Assembly: GCA_963730225.1 (NCBI GenBank)
Contig: CAVSQX010000003.1
Location: 62,001 to 126,000 of the forward strand
Length of the DNA: 64,000 bases
Reading direction: 5' to 3'
Source: CAVSQX01 sp963730225
Lineage (GTDB): Bacteria > Planctomycetota > Phycisphaerae > Tepidisphaerales > Tepidisphaeraceae
Shown: positions 9,323 to 18,500 of the stretch, one piece after another
How the letters are laid out: every line of letters starts with the position of its first letter
Numbering within the stretch: position 1 is the first letter of the stretch
Program-made: the position numbers and the translations under genes
The notes under the pieces: generated by a model
Databases searched by the model: none
What the model saw: only the letters and a program-made list of their open reading frames with translations
What the model was told of the DNA's origin: nothing

Positions 9323-10270
9323 CTATTTGGTCAGTGCCATGAAAACTTCCTCAAGATCAACCGGTACTTCGTAGAAATTTGTCACGGGGATGCCGCGGTC
9401 GAGCAGTTGAGACAGGCTCTGAGCCAACTGCCGCTCATCGCAACTGCAGTCATATCGCAGGGTGTTGCCGACGTCCGCCGGGCCGAGCGGCGACCATTCA
9501 CCTGGAGCGATAGCCAGGATTTGTTGTACCTCACGGCTCATTGATAGCACGCTAATTTCCATCACCCGCCGCTGCCGAACCTGGCGCAGAATGTCCTGCA
9601 CGGGACCGCTGGCGATCAATTTCCCGTTGGAAAGGATTCCGACGGTATCACACATGTCGGACAGCTCGGGCAGAATGTGACTGCTGACCAGAACGGCTTT
9701 ACCCAGATCGGCCAGCTCGCGCAGAAGTTGTCGAATTTGAATGCGCGCTCGCGGGTCGATGGTTGCGGCGGGCTCGTCGAAGATGAGTAGTTGAGGATCA
9801 TGAAGCAGAGTTTTTGCGATGCCGACACGCTGTTTCATACCGCGCGAGAGCGCACCCATGAGCTTGTCGCGGAACTCGGCGGCGTTGGCGATCTGGAGAC
9901 ATCGTTCGATCCGCTCAGGACGCTGCTTTCTCGGAATTTTGTACGCGGCGGCGAAGAAATCCAGATATTCCCAAACCTGTAGCGTAGGATACACGCCGAA
10001 ATTATCCGGCAGAAAACCGACAAGCCGTTTGATCAGATCCTTGTCGCCCGTGACGTCCTGTTCGGCCACGAACGCCTTGCCTTCGGACGGCTCCAGCAGG
10101 CCGCAGAGGATGCGAAAGGTTGTCGTTTTCCCCGCGCCATTGGGGCCGATGTAGCCGAAGACTTCTCCGCGACGGACGCTCAGCGATAGATGATCCAGCG
10201 CCACGGTGCTGCCGTATCGTTTGGTAAGACCCTCGGTTCGGAGGATGGGTTGGGATGTATCGATCGGCAT
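9323..10270 (-). CDS. ABC transporter ATP-binding protein
   Basis: This is a canonical ATPase of the CcmA/NosF/GldA kind. Walker A is GPNGAGKTTT (residues 42-51), the signature is LSRGMKQR, Walker B is LLIFDEPA, and the switch His is in VSSHI. The 315-residue length includes a C-terminal extension (about residues 230-315) typical of ABC-2 exporters. It begins 18 bases after the preceding membrane-protein frame and precedes the fused permease, so the three products likely work together. Confidence 0.92.
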   Translation of the reverse strand: MPIDTSQPILRTEGLTKRYGSTVALDHLSLSVRRGEVFGYIGPNGAGKTTTFRILCGLLEPSEGKAFVAEQDVTGDKDLIKRLVGFLPDNFGVYPTLQVWEYLDFFAAAYKIPRKQRPERIERCLQIANAAEFRDKLMGALSRGMKQRVGIAKTLLHDPQLLIFDEPAATIDPRARIQIRQLLRELADLGKAVLVSSHILPELSDMCDTVGILSNGKLIASGPVQDILRQVRQRRVMEISVLSMSREVQQILAIAPGEWSPLGPADVGNTLRYDCSCDERQLAQSLSQLLDRGIPVTNFYEVPVDLEEVFMALTK

Positions 10271-10288
10271 AGGGAGCGACTTTGACCG

Positions 10289-11833
10289 CTAGTTACGGAT
10301 CGGCTGCACACTCGTTCGCGCCTTTGGCATTGCGGGCGGAGAGTTTTCGCTGCTATCAAGTTCAACTGACGGCGCCGGCTCAGCGGGGCCGCCAACCACC
10401 TGGGCGTCCAGAGCGACTCGAAAGTCGCTCATTACCCAGGGAGATTGCGAAGAAACCGCGGTGCCGCCGGAAGCGGAATCGACTTTAACGCATAGAACCA
10501 GCGAACCGTCAGCCGATAAATCCGCGGGACGGACTTGAAATGAGACAGTCCGACGCCCAAGCGGGCGGCTCCAAATTGCCAATGCCGGTGCTGAAGCGTT
10601 CATCACGCGTTTGTGCGATAGTGGTGTTCGGTTGAACTGATCCGCCTGGACCTCGACGACGTGCAGCGGCGCGTCGAGATCCATCGAGATCGTGGCGCGC
10701 AATGGCTTGAGCTTGCCGATTTGCCATGGGGGTAAGACCTTCACAATCCAGGCTCCCGTCGATGTCGACGTGGCCACGCCATTCAAATCCGTCGGCAGCG
10801 GCGGAACGCCAGCGAGACGACCCAATTGGTTAAATGAGCCTTCAATTCGTACCAAGGAGCCGATCGGCGACGGCGCCAGTTGAACTGGAACTCGCACCAT
10901 AATTTCACCATTCATGAGCAGAGAACTTGCGTTGTAGGCCTTCAAAAGAGGTGGAACACTCGAAAGATCAAGCCAGCCTACTATCATCGGCGCAGCAGCG
11001 GATTTGTTCCCGAATTCGTCTTGCGCACTGCTCAAAGTTCCCCGAATGAGAATTCCGCGGAGGCGATCATTTTGTCCGACGAGTCCTCCGCCGTGTGTGA
11101 AGATGTCAGGTGGATTTAAGTCGGCTGAAGAGACGATGAAGGTATCGTCACCGATCGGAAGATCGGCAATGCTCAGAAGTGATGAACCCCAGATGAGCAG
11201 GGGCGAGCGAAGTGATCCTGGAAGTTCGCTTTTGCTATGTATCGTGAATCCATTTGCGTCGAAAACACCCTGCAATTCAATCGATTGCCCCGCGGAATAA
11301 ACGCTGGAAGCCTGCCAGATTCGACGAACGCTTTCCGCGTGAACACCGGCGTCCAAAGCGATGAAGGGCTCCGAGGTGAGCGTGGGAGGATCCTTGGGAT
11401 CGAAATCGACGGGCTGAGCGACCATGTTGCGATCATCGCCCTGAAGTTGAAAATCGGGAATGTTGCGGCCGTAGAAAGCGTAGGTTTCATCGAGCCGGCC
11501 TTGGCCGTCGGACCCCAGCATGATTGTGGCAACGCGTGCTCCGCTGACCGGATCGACCAAGTGACGAGTCTCTGTGATGACAATTAATATAGCGCACGAA
11601 ACGGCGGCGACTCCGCTGATCACCGCGAAAGCGACAGGACGGCTTACCTCTGTGATAAGCATTTGGACGGCGAGCGCGAACAGCACATATCCGGCGACAA
11701 CCCCCGCGGCGATGCGCCAGGTGGCGCGGGCCGGCCGAGTAACTGGCTCATCGCCTCTTGACGCAGTTGCGGCGACATTGTGACATCGCCTTGAACGAGT
11801 AAGCTTTGTTCGACGTCCAGAAGACGCCGCCAA
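10289..11833 (-). CDS. Membrane-anchored protein, C-terminal frame of a probably frameshifted gene
   Basis: The frame opens inside the preceding gene (190-base overlap) in the -1 phase and the first 40 or so codons look like out-of-frame translation. Real-looking sequence starts with TM helices at WRIAAGVVAGYVLFALAVQM and a second span at about residues 65-88. A large soluble domain of beta character follows. The preceding frame stops looking natural at almost the same place (GRPAPPGASPRG). The simplest reading is one protein of about 900 codons with a single missing base near 11700-11745. The soluble part shows no family I recognise. It sits just upstream of the ABC ATPase, so a partner role for the exporter is inferred. 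Confidence 0.65.
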   Translation of the reverse strand: MAASSGRRTKLTRSRRCHNVAATASRGDEPVTRPARATWRIAAGVVAGYVLFALAVQMLITEVSRPVAFAVISGVAAVSCAILIVITETRHLVDPVSGARVATIMLGSDGQGRLDETYAFYGRNIPDFQLQGDDRNMVAQPVDFDPKDPPTLTSEPFIALDAGVHAESVRRIWQASSVYSAGQSIELQGVFDANGFTIHSKSELPGSLRSPLLIWGSSLLSIADLPIGDDTFIVSSADLNPPDIFTHGGGLVGQNDRLRGILIRGTLSSAQDEFGNKSAAAPMIVGWLDLSSVPPLLKAYNASSLLMNGEIMVRVPVQLAPSPIGSLVRIEGSFNQLGRLAGVPPLPTDLNGVATSTSTGAWIVKVLPPWQIGKLKPLRATISMDLDAPLHVVEVQADQFNRTPLSHKRVMNASAPALAIWSRPLGRRTVSFQVRPADLSADGSLVLCVKVDSASGGTAVSSQSPWVMSDFRVALDAQVVGGPAEPAPSVELDSSENSPPAMPKARTSVQPIRN

Positions 11834-12990
11834 ATCGATGGAGTTCGAGAGTCGTTCGGAGCCAATGCGGCTGCGGGAAAGCTGGTAAACACAACTCTGC
11901 CCAGGCCGACCCGCCGGAAGGCGGCGTGCACGTAGTTTCTGTCCTCAAGGATAACTCGAATGGACTCGTCGAAGGCTGCATGATCTACGGCAAAGGCTTC
12001 GGAAACGGGAACCGTCTCCACGAGCTTGATAGGATCGCCGCCATCTTTGGGAAAAATTTGCGACAGTTGGCGAAAGCCGGCGATTCTCACGGGGAGGTAC
12101 GGCTCGAGCCAGCTCTGCTCGAGATGCGCAGCTTCGAAAGCACCCGGCACAATCAAGACCGCGCCGGCGCGGACATGATCGAGAAGTGCCTGCCGCTGGG
12201 CCGCGTCCAGATCATCCGGGGGCGCGGCCAGTAGTACGCAACCAAACGCCTGATATTCCGTCAGCGATCGGGGCAATTGGCTGGAGTCCTGTATATTCGC
12301 CTCTGCTGTGCTCCACCCAGTGCTCGCCTGGATAAGGTCGGCGAGAAACGATTCGTTGGCGGGAGAACTTCCATCGGACGCACCGAATGAATCAAGAGAA
12401 AGAATTAGGGTCTCGTGCAAAGGGCTGGGAGATTTCCCATCTGATCCACCGGTGATATTTCGCAGACGATGCCCCGCGAGGGTTGTCCTGGCGATTTCAC
12501 GCCCGTCGGTTGCATACCAGATCGCCCGCGTGATGTCGCCTGGTTGCAGATTTGAATTACCTTCAATACCAGCGAGCACCGCCGTGTGAACGATCACATT
12601 ACTATGAGGTGGCACGCGGACGTCTTGGTGAACTACAACATCACAGTCACGTCCGGCCTCGAAAACTAAATATCCGTCCCCAGACGCATCCGTTCGGTTC
12701 GTCAACCGGACAATGACGGGTGTCCACCGATTGGTTGTATAGGTAAGGCCGCATTCCAATGAACAATTGAGAGAGCTTCCGTCGTTGGCAAGCAAAAGGG
12801 CGGGTTGAAACCCGACCGCCGCGAAGAGCATTAATACCAGCAGAAATCCCTTGGCACCGCACAGCGAAGTGGCGTTGCTCGCTAAATCAACTATGGTGCC
12901 GCGGAGACAAATTTCGGCCGACCGTTTTGCGCAGGCTTTACCGGTTGGGCGTGGTGGTGAATCGGCGAGCTGGGATTCACGGCGGACCAT
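11644..12990 (-). CDS. Exported protein, N-terminal frame of a probably frameshifted gene
   Basis: The product has an N-terminal region with a hydrophobic export segment (GFLLVLMLFAAVGFQPALLLA, here broken only by my reading, about residues 48-68) and a soluble domain to about residue 420. Its last 20 residues (CCSRSPSKCLSQR) look like out-of-frame sequence. The reading should pass into the frame of 10289-11833, which supplies transmembrane helices. The start overlaps the end of the upstream gene by 14 bases, which suggests translational coupling. A segment reading GCVLLAAPPDDLDAAQRQAL followed by VRAGAVLIVPG resembles the glutamine-amidotransferase-like fold seen in planctomycete membrane proteins; this is tentative. 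Confidence 0.65.
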   Translation of the reverse strand: MVRRESQLADSPPRPTGKACAKRSAEICLRGTIVDLASNATSLCGAKGFLLVLMLFAAVGFQPALLLANDGSSLNCSLECGLTYTTNRWTPVIVRLTNRTDASGDGYLVFEAGRDCDVVVHQDVRVPPHSNVIVHTAVLAGIEGNSNLQPGDITRAIWYATDGREIARTTLAGHRLRNITGGSDGKSPSPLHETLILSLDSFGASDGSSPANESFLADLIQASTGWSTAEANIQDSSQLPRSLTEYQAFGCVLLAAPPDDLDAAQRQALLDHVRAGAVLIVPGAFEAAHLEQSWLEPYLPVRIAGFRQLSQIFPKDGGDPIKLVETVPVSEAFAVDHAAFDESIRVILEDRNYVHAAFRRVGLGRVVFTSFPAAALAPNDSRTPSIWRRLLDVEQSLLVQGDVTMSPQLRQEAMSQLLGRPAPPGASPRGLSPDMCCSRSPSKCLSQR

Positions 12991-13480
12991 TTAGCGGCCC
13001 CCACGGCATGACCTCACCCGGGTCCGAACCGTTTTTGCATTTGACCGTCATCCGCGGAATTGTTCGCTTCCATCCCGTCTCGCCGGGTAATTTGTATTCT
13101 TCGGATTTTGTGGCCTGGTCGACGAGTTCGGCGCTGATGGTCGTTTTCGTGGGATCGACTTTTATTTCGGCGGCATTTGTTTCCAGGATCGCCTTGGCAT
13201 CGGACGTGTAACGGGAAAGATATCCGACAAAACGATGGCCATCGCAATCGAACATGTGAGCCTGTACCGCTTGCAGTCCATCATGAGCAAACGGTGGAAA
13301 CTTGTCCATGTCATCCGTAAAGCAGCTCGTTCCGTCATCGACCGTGTAATATGCCGTATTGGGCGAAACGGGGCGCCATTTGAGCTGATGCATGATCGAC
13401 CAGGTCCCGCCGAGGATGAGAACTACAGCCACGGGAATAACCGTACTGGGCTTTTTCGCCAGGCTTTCGCGCACACCCAA
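12977..13480 (-). CDS. Small anchored protein of unknown function, tandem copy 2
   Basis: The 167-residue product has an N-terminal signal anchor (PSTVIPVAVVLILGGTWSI) and a soluble domain with AYYTVDDGTSCF, PPFAHDGLQAVQAHMFDC and FVGYLSRYT. The same motifs occur in the gene at 13525, 44 bases upstream, so the two arose by tandem duplication. The C-terminus MTVKCKNG..PGEVMPWGPLNG is shared. I do not recognise a function. They lie between a prepilin-like gene and the ABC exporter genes in one transcription direction, which suggests a role in the same envelope process. Confidence 0.75.
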   Translation of the reverse strand: MGVRESLAKKPSTVIPVAVVLILGGTWSIMHQLKWRPVSPNTAYYTVDDGTSCFTDDMDKFPPFAHDGLQAVQAHMFDCDGHRFVGYLSRYTSDAKAILETNAAEIKVDPTKTTISAELVDQATKSEEYKLPGETGWKRTIPRMTVKCKNGSDPGEVMPWGPLNGPP

Positions 13481-13524
13481 GCGGTACTCCTTTGCTCATT
13501 GAGTTCGATCTGACTGCCCACGGT

Positions 13525-14031
13525 TCAAGGCTGTCCGTTGAGCGGCCCCCAAGGCATGATCTCCGCGGGGTCCCAGCCATTCTTGCACTTGACCGTGAGC
13601 TTTGGTTTTGCTCGCTTCCAGACTGGTTCACCGGGAACCTTGTATTCCACGGATCGCAGGGCGTGCTCCATCATACCGACGACAACGCTAGGCTGGGTGG
13701 CGGCTTCTTGCCTGAGTTCATCTTTGCTTTTGTCCAGGATGGCCTTGGCCGCGGGAGTATAGCGGGAGAGGTAACCTACAAATCGATTCCCATCACAATC
13801 GAACACATGAGCCTGCACCGCTTGCTGTCCATCATGTTCGAACGGCGGAATCCTGCCGATATCATCAACAAACCAGTGCTGGCCATCATCGGTCGTGTAA
13901 TATGCTGTGTTAGGCACGGGCGGATGTGACCACGCCTGTTGAATCACCGACCAAACTGCCACGACGACCAGAATCGCCACTATCGATAGCGACAACGCCT
14001 GCTTCTTCGCCAGTGCTTCACGTAGACCCAA
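13525..14031 (-). CDS. Small anchored protein of unknown function, tandem copy 1
   Basis: The 168-residue product begins with a signal anchor (LSLSIVAILVVVAVWSVI) and then AYYTTDDGQHWF, PPFEHDGQQAVQAHVFDCDG and FVGYLSRYT. It is clearly paralogous to 12977-13480, including the tail ending PWGPLNGQP. It follows the prepilin-like gene by 54 bases on the same strand. No catalytic motif is visible, and the two Cys residues could form a disulfide outside the cytoplasm. Confidence 0.78.
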   Translation of the reverse strand: MGLREALAKKQALSLSIVAILVVVAVWSVIQQAWSHPPVPNTAYYTTDDGQHWFVDDIGRIPPFEHDGQQAVQAHVFDCDGNRFVGYLSRYTPAAKAILDKSKDELRQEAATQPSVVVGMMEHALRSVEYKVPGEPVWKRAKPKLTVKCKNGWDPAEIMPWGPLNGQP

Positions 14032-14085
14032 TGCGGAGCTCCTCTAGATTACTCCGAACCTGTCGCCGGTGGATCCTGCCATGTT

Positions 14086-15144
14086 CTATTGGCCACTAGT
14101 GAGAAGTTGCCCGGAGTAGCCAACGGCGATGTTACGGCGCAGCAATGCAGACACTGGTACACCTGCCACTGTCTTACGTGTAAAAGTTTCAACGTGACCA
14201 TCGGCAAAAAGAAAATTTCCCTGGTTATTCCTGCCATGCCGAAATCGCGGTCTGCAGACCCAGTAGGGATTTACCGCATCGACATCACTCCCGACCAAAT
14301 TGACCGGTTGGCCGAGGATATTCGCCGGCGTTCCCGACGCCCAAAGGCCGGGGTCTTCAAGTAAATAGTAATTTGGTCCGGGCCCTCTCATCCCATACCC
14401 TGAAGCGCCAGCCCCGTCGTTAGCAGGATCAGGGTTGTCAATATCATAGCACGCAGATTGAGCCCAACCCATGGCTTGCAGCGGATTGTTCGCGGTAGCT
14501 TGAACCTGAGCGTCCATTACGATCGCTTTCTCGGATGAATGGGTCATCCACGAAGATCTGTAATACGGAACGTCACCCGCTAAATAAGGATGAACATCCG
14601 GGGGAGAACCCAGCCACCCCATGTTTTGGGATGCTTTCCAATTCCAAGTGGCATTCGCGAACACGATAGGATGAACGGCATAGGTGATTTGTGGAACCGA
14701 TACAAAATTAGTCGAACCACCCACGTCGATCGCGCACGCCGGGCAACGAAACAAGCCTGCCATTCGCATATTCATTTCAGGGTCGTACGCTGAGTTTGGA
14801 CCTATTACGATCCCAGGGTACAACTCCGCCATAACATAATTCGACCATCCGACGTCATATTGTGTAGGCCAGCTAGCGGTGGCCGTGCCGTCAGCCATCG
14901 GATACGTTCCCTTGTTGTCGTTTAAGTACATCGCCAGTCCCTGGCCAATAGTGCGGAGATTCGACGAGCACTTCAACGTTGCCGCGGCCTGCTGCGCCTT
15001 GCTTAGTGTGGGTAAAAGGATGGATATCAACAGCGCGATGATGCCGATGACAACCAGAAGCTCGACCAGCGTAAAACCGATACGCTGACGAGTCGATCCG
15101 AACGCATTGCGCGCGAGGCTGCGGGAAATACGCTTGCGAGCCAT
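14086..15144 (-). CDS. Prepilin-type protein (N-terminal methylation motif, H-x9-DG tail)
   Basis: The ATG at 15144 follows a good ribosome site (GAGGAA, about 8 bases before) and gives 352 residues. A basic leader ends RIG, then FTLVELLVVIG is the type IV prepilin cleavage/methylation motif with Glu at position 5 of the mature helix. Near the C-terminus HGRNNQGNFLFADGHVE is the H-x9-DG box of planctomycete and Verrucomicrobia pseudopilin-like proteins. A frame open to 15240 without a ribosome site was not used. The role of this family is unproven; export through a type II/IV-pilus machine is expected. It heads the minus-strand gene run down to 5925. Confidence 0.9.
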   Translation of the reverse strand: MARKRISRSLARNAFGSTRQRIGFTLVELLVVIGIIALLISILLPTLSKAQQAAATLKCSSNLRTIGQGLAMYLNDNKGTYPMADGTATASWPTQYDVGWSNYVMAELYPGIVIGPNSAYDPEMNMRMAGLFRCPACAIDVGGSTNFVSVPQITYAVHPIVFANATWNWKASQNMGWLGSPPDVHPYLAGDVPYYRSSWMTHSSEKAIVMDAQVQATANNPLQAMGWAQSACYDIDNPDPANDGAGASGYGMRGPGPNYYLLEDPGLWASGTPANILGQPVNLVGSDVDAVNPYWVCRPRFRHGRNNQGNFLFADGHVETFTRKTVAGVPVSALLRRNIAVGYSGQLLTSGQ

Positions 15145-15340
15145 GATGTGTTCCTCAGTGGTGCCTTGAAATGTCCAAAGACGAGCAAATCTGGCAGTCG
15201 ACTTGGCTCGTAATTGTCCGCTCGTGTCGAATTCTACCACGAAATTGTTGCCTCAAATTCGTGATCCACGCTTCAAATCCGACGATGCAGACGGGCTTTC
15301 GATTCTTATGAACCGCGGTTGCCACTTCTGCAAGCCGTTA

Positions 15341-15363
15341 TGCAACAATATAAAACTGTTGCA
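15341..15363. promoter_or_regulatory. Spaced inverted repeat of the LacI half-site
   Basis: TGCAACA at 15341-15347 and TGTTGCA at 15357-15363 form a perfect seven-base inverted repeat with a nine-base spacer. The arms equal the half-sites of the CAACWGTTG operators elsewhere, but are set apart rather than fused. The site is about 200 bases upstream of the prepilin-like gene starting at 15144. The rest of the 15145-15533 gap shows no gene. Confidence 0.45.
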
Positions 15364-15533
15364 ATATTACCCGTGAGCATGTCTGGCTGTCAACAAAAAT
15401 CGCTGGAACGACCGCGGGAATTCTTTCGATCCGGCTTTCCGTTCGCCCGAGTGATCGCTCTGGATGAATGGCGGCGAATTCAGGGACTTCGACAGGAACT
15501 GCTTATACGCAAATCGAGCGACTGATCGAAAAG

Positions 15534-15568
15534 AGCGGCGGCCTGTCCGCTAGGCTAAGGCCGCCGCT
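15534..15568 (-). terminator. Intrinsic terminator of the giant repeat-protein gene
   Basis: AGCGGCGGCCT (15534-15544) and AGGCCGCCGCT (15558-15568) are perfect 11-base inverted repeats with a 13-base loop. Read on the minus strand the hairpin starts eight bases after the stop at 15577 and is followed by CTTTTC, so it should end transcription of that gene. Confidence 0.8.
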
Positions 15569-15576
15569 GCGGAGGG

Positions 15577-18500
15577 CTACCTGATCGTTGTTCCGCAAGA
15601 GGCATTTGTTCGTCGCCTTCGCTTCAGCAATCCTGCCGCACCGAGAGTCAACAAACTCAAGGCGCCCGGCTCCGGGACGGCCGAGGTTGACGAGCCGGCG
15701 ACTTGCGCTGTGTCTGTGGCGATCATCTCCGACGGGGCGGCGGAAATGCCGGCGAGGTTGGCGCCTTGCGTGTTGAACGCGTTGTCGATGAGAGTGTAGT
15801 CGTCGCCATTGACTAGGCCATCGTAGTTGAAGTCACCGTTGTGCCAGCCGGTGAGATTGTTGTTGAAACCGTTATCGATGAGAGTGTAGTCGGAGCCGTT
15901 CACGACCCCATCGAGATTCGCATCGCCGAAGTAGGTGTACTTCACGAGCACATCGGTGCTGGTAACTAATTGTCCGTCGAAGGTGCTGACCAGCGTTCCG
16001 CCCGAGCCATTGGAGTTTTGCTCATAACCGAGAGCCGTGTTGGTCGCGCCGGCGGCTGCGGAGGAAGTGATTCCCGCCGTCCCATTCCAATGGCCGCCGT
16101 TGTAGCCTTGGGCAATCTGACTGGCGATGTTGGCTGTGCTGCCGTTGTGGACGATCATGTCGTTGGCATTCACGTCGAGCAGACCTTGCCAAGTGGGGCT
16201 GCTGCCGCCAAAGTTCAACGCGCCGGTGACCAGAATTGTTCGACTGGCGTGGCTGGACGGAGCGGCGATCGTCGCTACTCCGGTAGAGCTGATCGTGAGG
16301 CTGCTCACACTGCGCGGCAGGATGGAGCCGGCTGTTCCGTTAATGCCGTCATTAGCGCCAAAAGCCAGTGTGCCGTTCACCGTAACCGCGGGCGTTCCAG
16401 TCAGTAGTCCGTTGATGTTGGCGCTGGCGTTCTGGCTCACGCTAACACTTGCGCCGGCAATGGAGCCGGTCGAGTTCAGCGTCAGCGCGCCGCTGCTAAC
16501 GGTCGTATTTCCGCCGTAAGTGTTGGCGCCCGTCAACGTGAACGTGCCTGTGCCCAATTTGACCAAGTTACCGATGGCCGTCGCGTCCGATGACTTCATG
16601 TCGCCAATGGTGCCGCCGAACACGGTGGGAGCGTTGTTGCTGTCGACGCTCAATGTGGTAGCAATTCCGGTGGCTGCGTTTCCTAAAACCAGGCTGGAAG
16701 CACCAGATCCGCTGCTGGAGAGGGACACCACCGATGGATTGGCGCTCATGAAGTAGACCGTCGCCGAATCGCCGGACGTGGGATCGAGTGTCAGTCCGGA
16801 ACTCGTCGACAAGCTCGAATCGACCGTAGCGACCAGCGCACCGTTACTGACGGTAGTGCTACCGACGTAGCTGTCGGCCGCCAGAGACAACTCGCCGGTG
16901 CCGACCTTGACGAGATTTCCGATCGCCGCGGGATTGCTCCCGCTCAAATCGCTGAGCGTACCGGTGAAGTTCGAGGAGAGATTGTTGCCGCCGTCGGTAA
17001 GAGTGGTCGAGGTCGACGAGGAGGCATTGCCCAGAACGACGCTGCTGGTCCCAGCGCCGGTGCTTCCGAGCGAGGCGATCGAGGGCGTGGAGCTTGTGAA
17101 TTCGACCGTTGCCGTTCCCGAAGATGGATCCAGCAACAAGCCGCCGTTCAGCGATGAAGGGCTTCCCAACGACAGATCGTTCGCCGCGATCAACGTGCCG
17201 GCACTGACGATAGTCGCAGCGCCATACGTATCGGCGGCTGATAACGTCAAACTACCGGTACCCAATTTGGTCAGTCCGCCAATTCCGTTGTTCCCGATGG
17301 AATTGGCGAAAGTTACGTTGTTGGCCTGCGTATCGATCGCGCCACCACCGGAATTCAACGTCACGGTACGGACCGAAATATCAGCAGTATTGTTAGCGGC
17401 ATATTGCAAGGTGCCGGGGGTTACGAGATTTGCTCCACCAAGGGTGATGGGTCCGGAGCCCAGATTGTTCAAAGCTGAGAAATTCAAGATGCCGCCGTTA
17501 ATCGTCGTGCCACCGGTGTAGGTGTTTACACCGGTCAGGGTCAAAGAGCCGTTGCTGGTCTTGACGAGACTACCGGTAGCGCCAGCATTAGTGCCACTGA
17601 GATCGCTGATCGTGCCGGCAAACGTTGTCGAAGCGCTGTTGGTAATCAGGGTAGCGCTGGTGCCGCCGATGATGAGGGCGGTCGCGGTGCCGGCGACCGC
17701 ATTGCCCAGCACGATGCTGCTGGAGCCCGCGCCGCTGCTGGCGAGCGAAGCGATGGCTGGCTGGGCGCTGGTGAACTGCACGCTCGCCGTGCCGGATGCC
17801 GGAGAAAGCAGCAAAGCTGCGGTCAATGCCGTACTACTGCCCAGGGCCGTGTTGCTGGCGGCAACCAGGGTGCCCGCATCGACGGTGGTTGTGCCGGTGT
17901 ATCCGTCACCGCCGGATAGCGTGAGCGATCCGGTGCCGATCTTCACGAGGCTTCCGATTCCTCCGCTAGTGGTATTGGAATTGTTAATGTTGCCGGTAAA
18001 GGTGGTGGAGGCGTTGTTGCCACCGATGGTAAGAATCGTTGGGGTACTTCCGTTCCCCAGTACCAGCGTGCTGGTTCCGACTCCATTGCTGCCGAGCGAA
18101 GCGATGGAAGGCGTGGCCGAAGTGAAGTCGATCGTCGAGGCACCGACAAGATATAGTCCGGCGGTCGCCGCCGTGCTGCTACCCAAGGCCGAGTCGGTCC
18201 CAACGATCAGGGTGCCGCCATTAACGGTGGTCAGACCGGTGTATGTATCCGTGCCGGACAATGTGAGCGTTCCGGCGCCGCTCTTGGTAAGGGCGTTGGT
18301 GCCGTTGGCCAGGATGTTAGTGTTGACCGTCAGGTTGTCACCACTGCTGTCGGTGCGGATGACTAATTCCGCTCCATTGGCCGCCTGAATGCCGGTGTCA
18401 CCGGTGATGGTGGATGCACCGCCGGAGGACTGAAGGATGCCATTGACGGTCAAGACCTGACCGCTGCCGAGCGCAAAATTACTCCCACCAAAGAAATTCA

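Noticed and set aside
16898..18388. Long plus-strand open frames opposite the giant repeat protein
   Set aside because: They are antisense to a well-supported repetitive gene; the Pro/Leu/Val-rich translations are what its Gly/Thr/Asn-rich codons give when read on the other strand, and no family is recognised.
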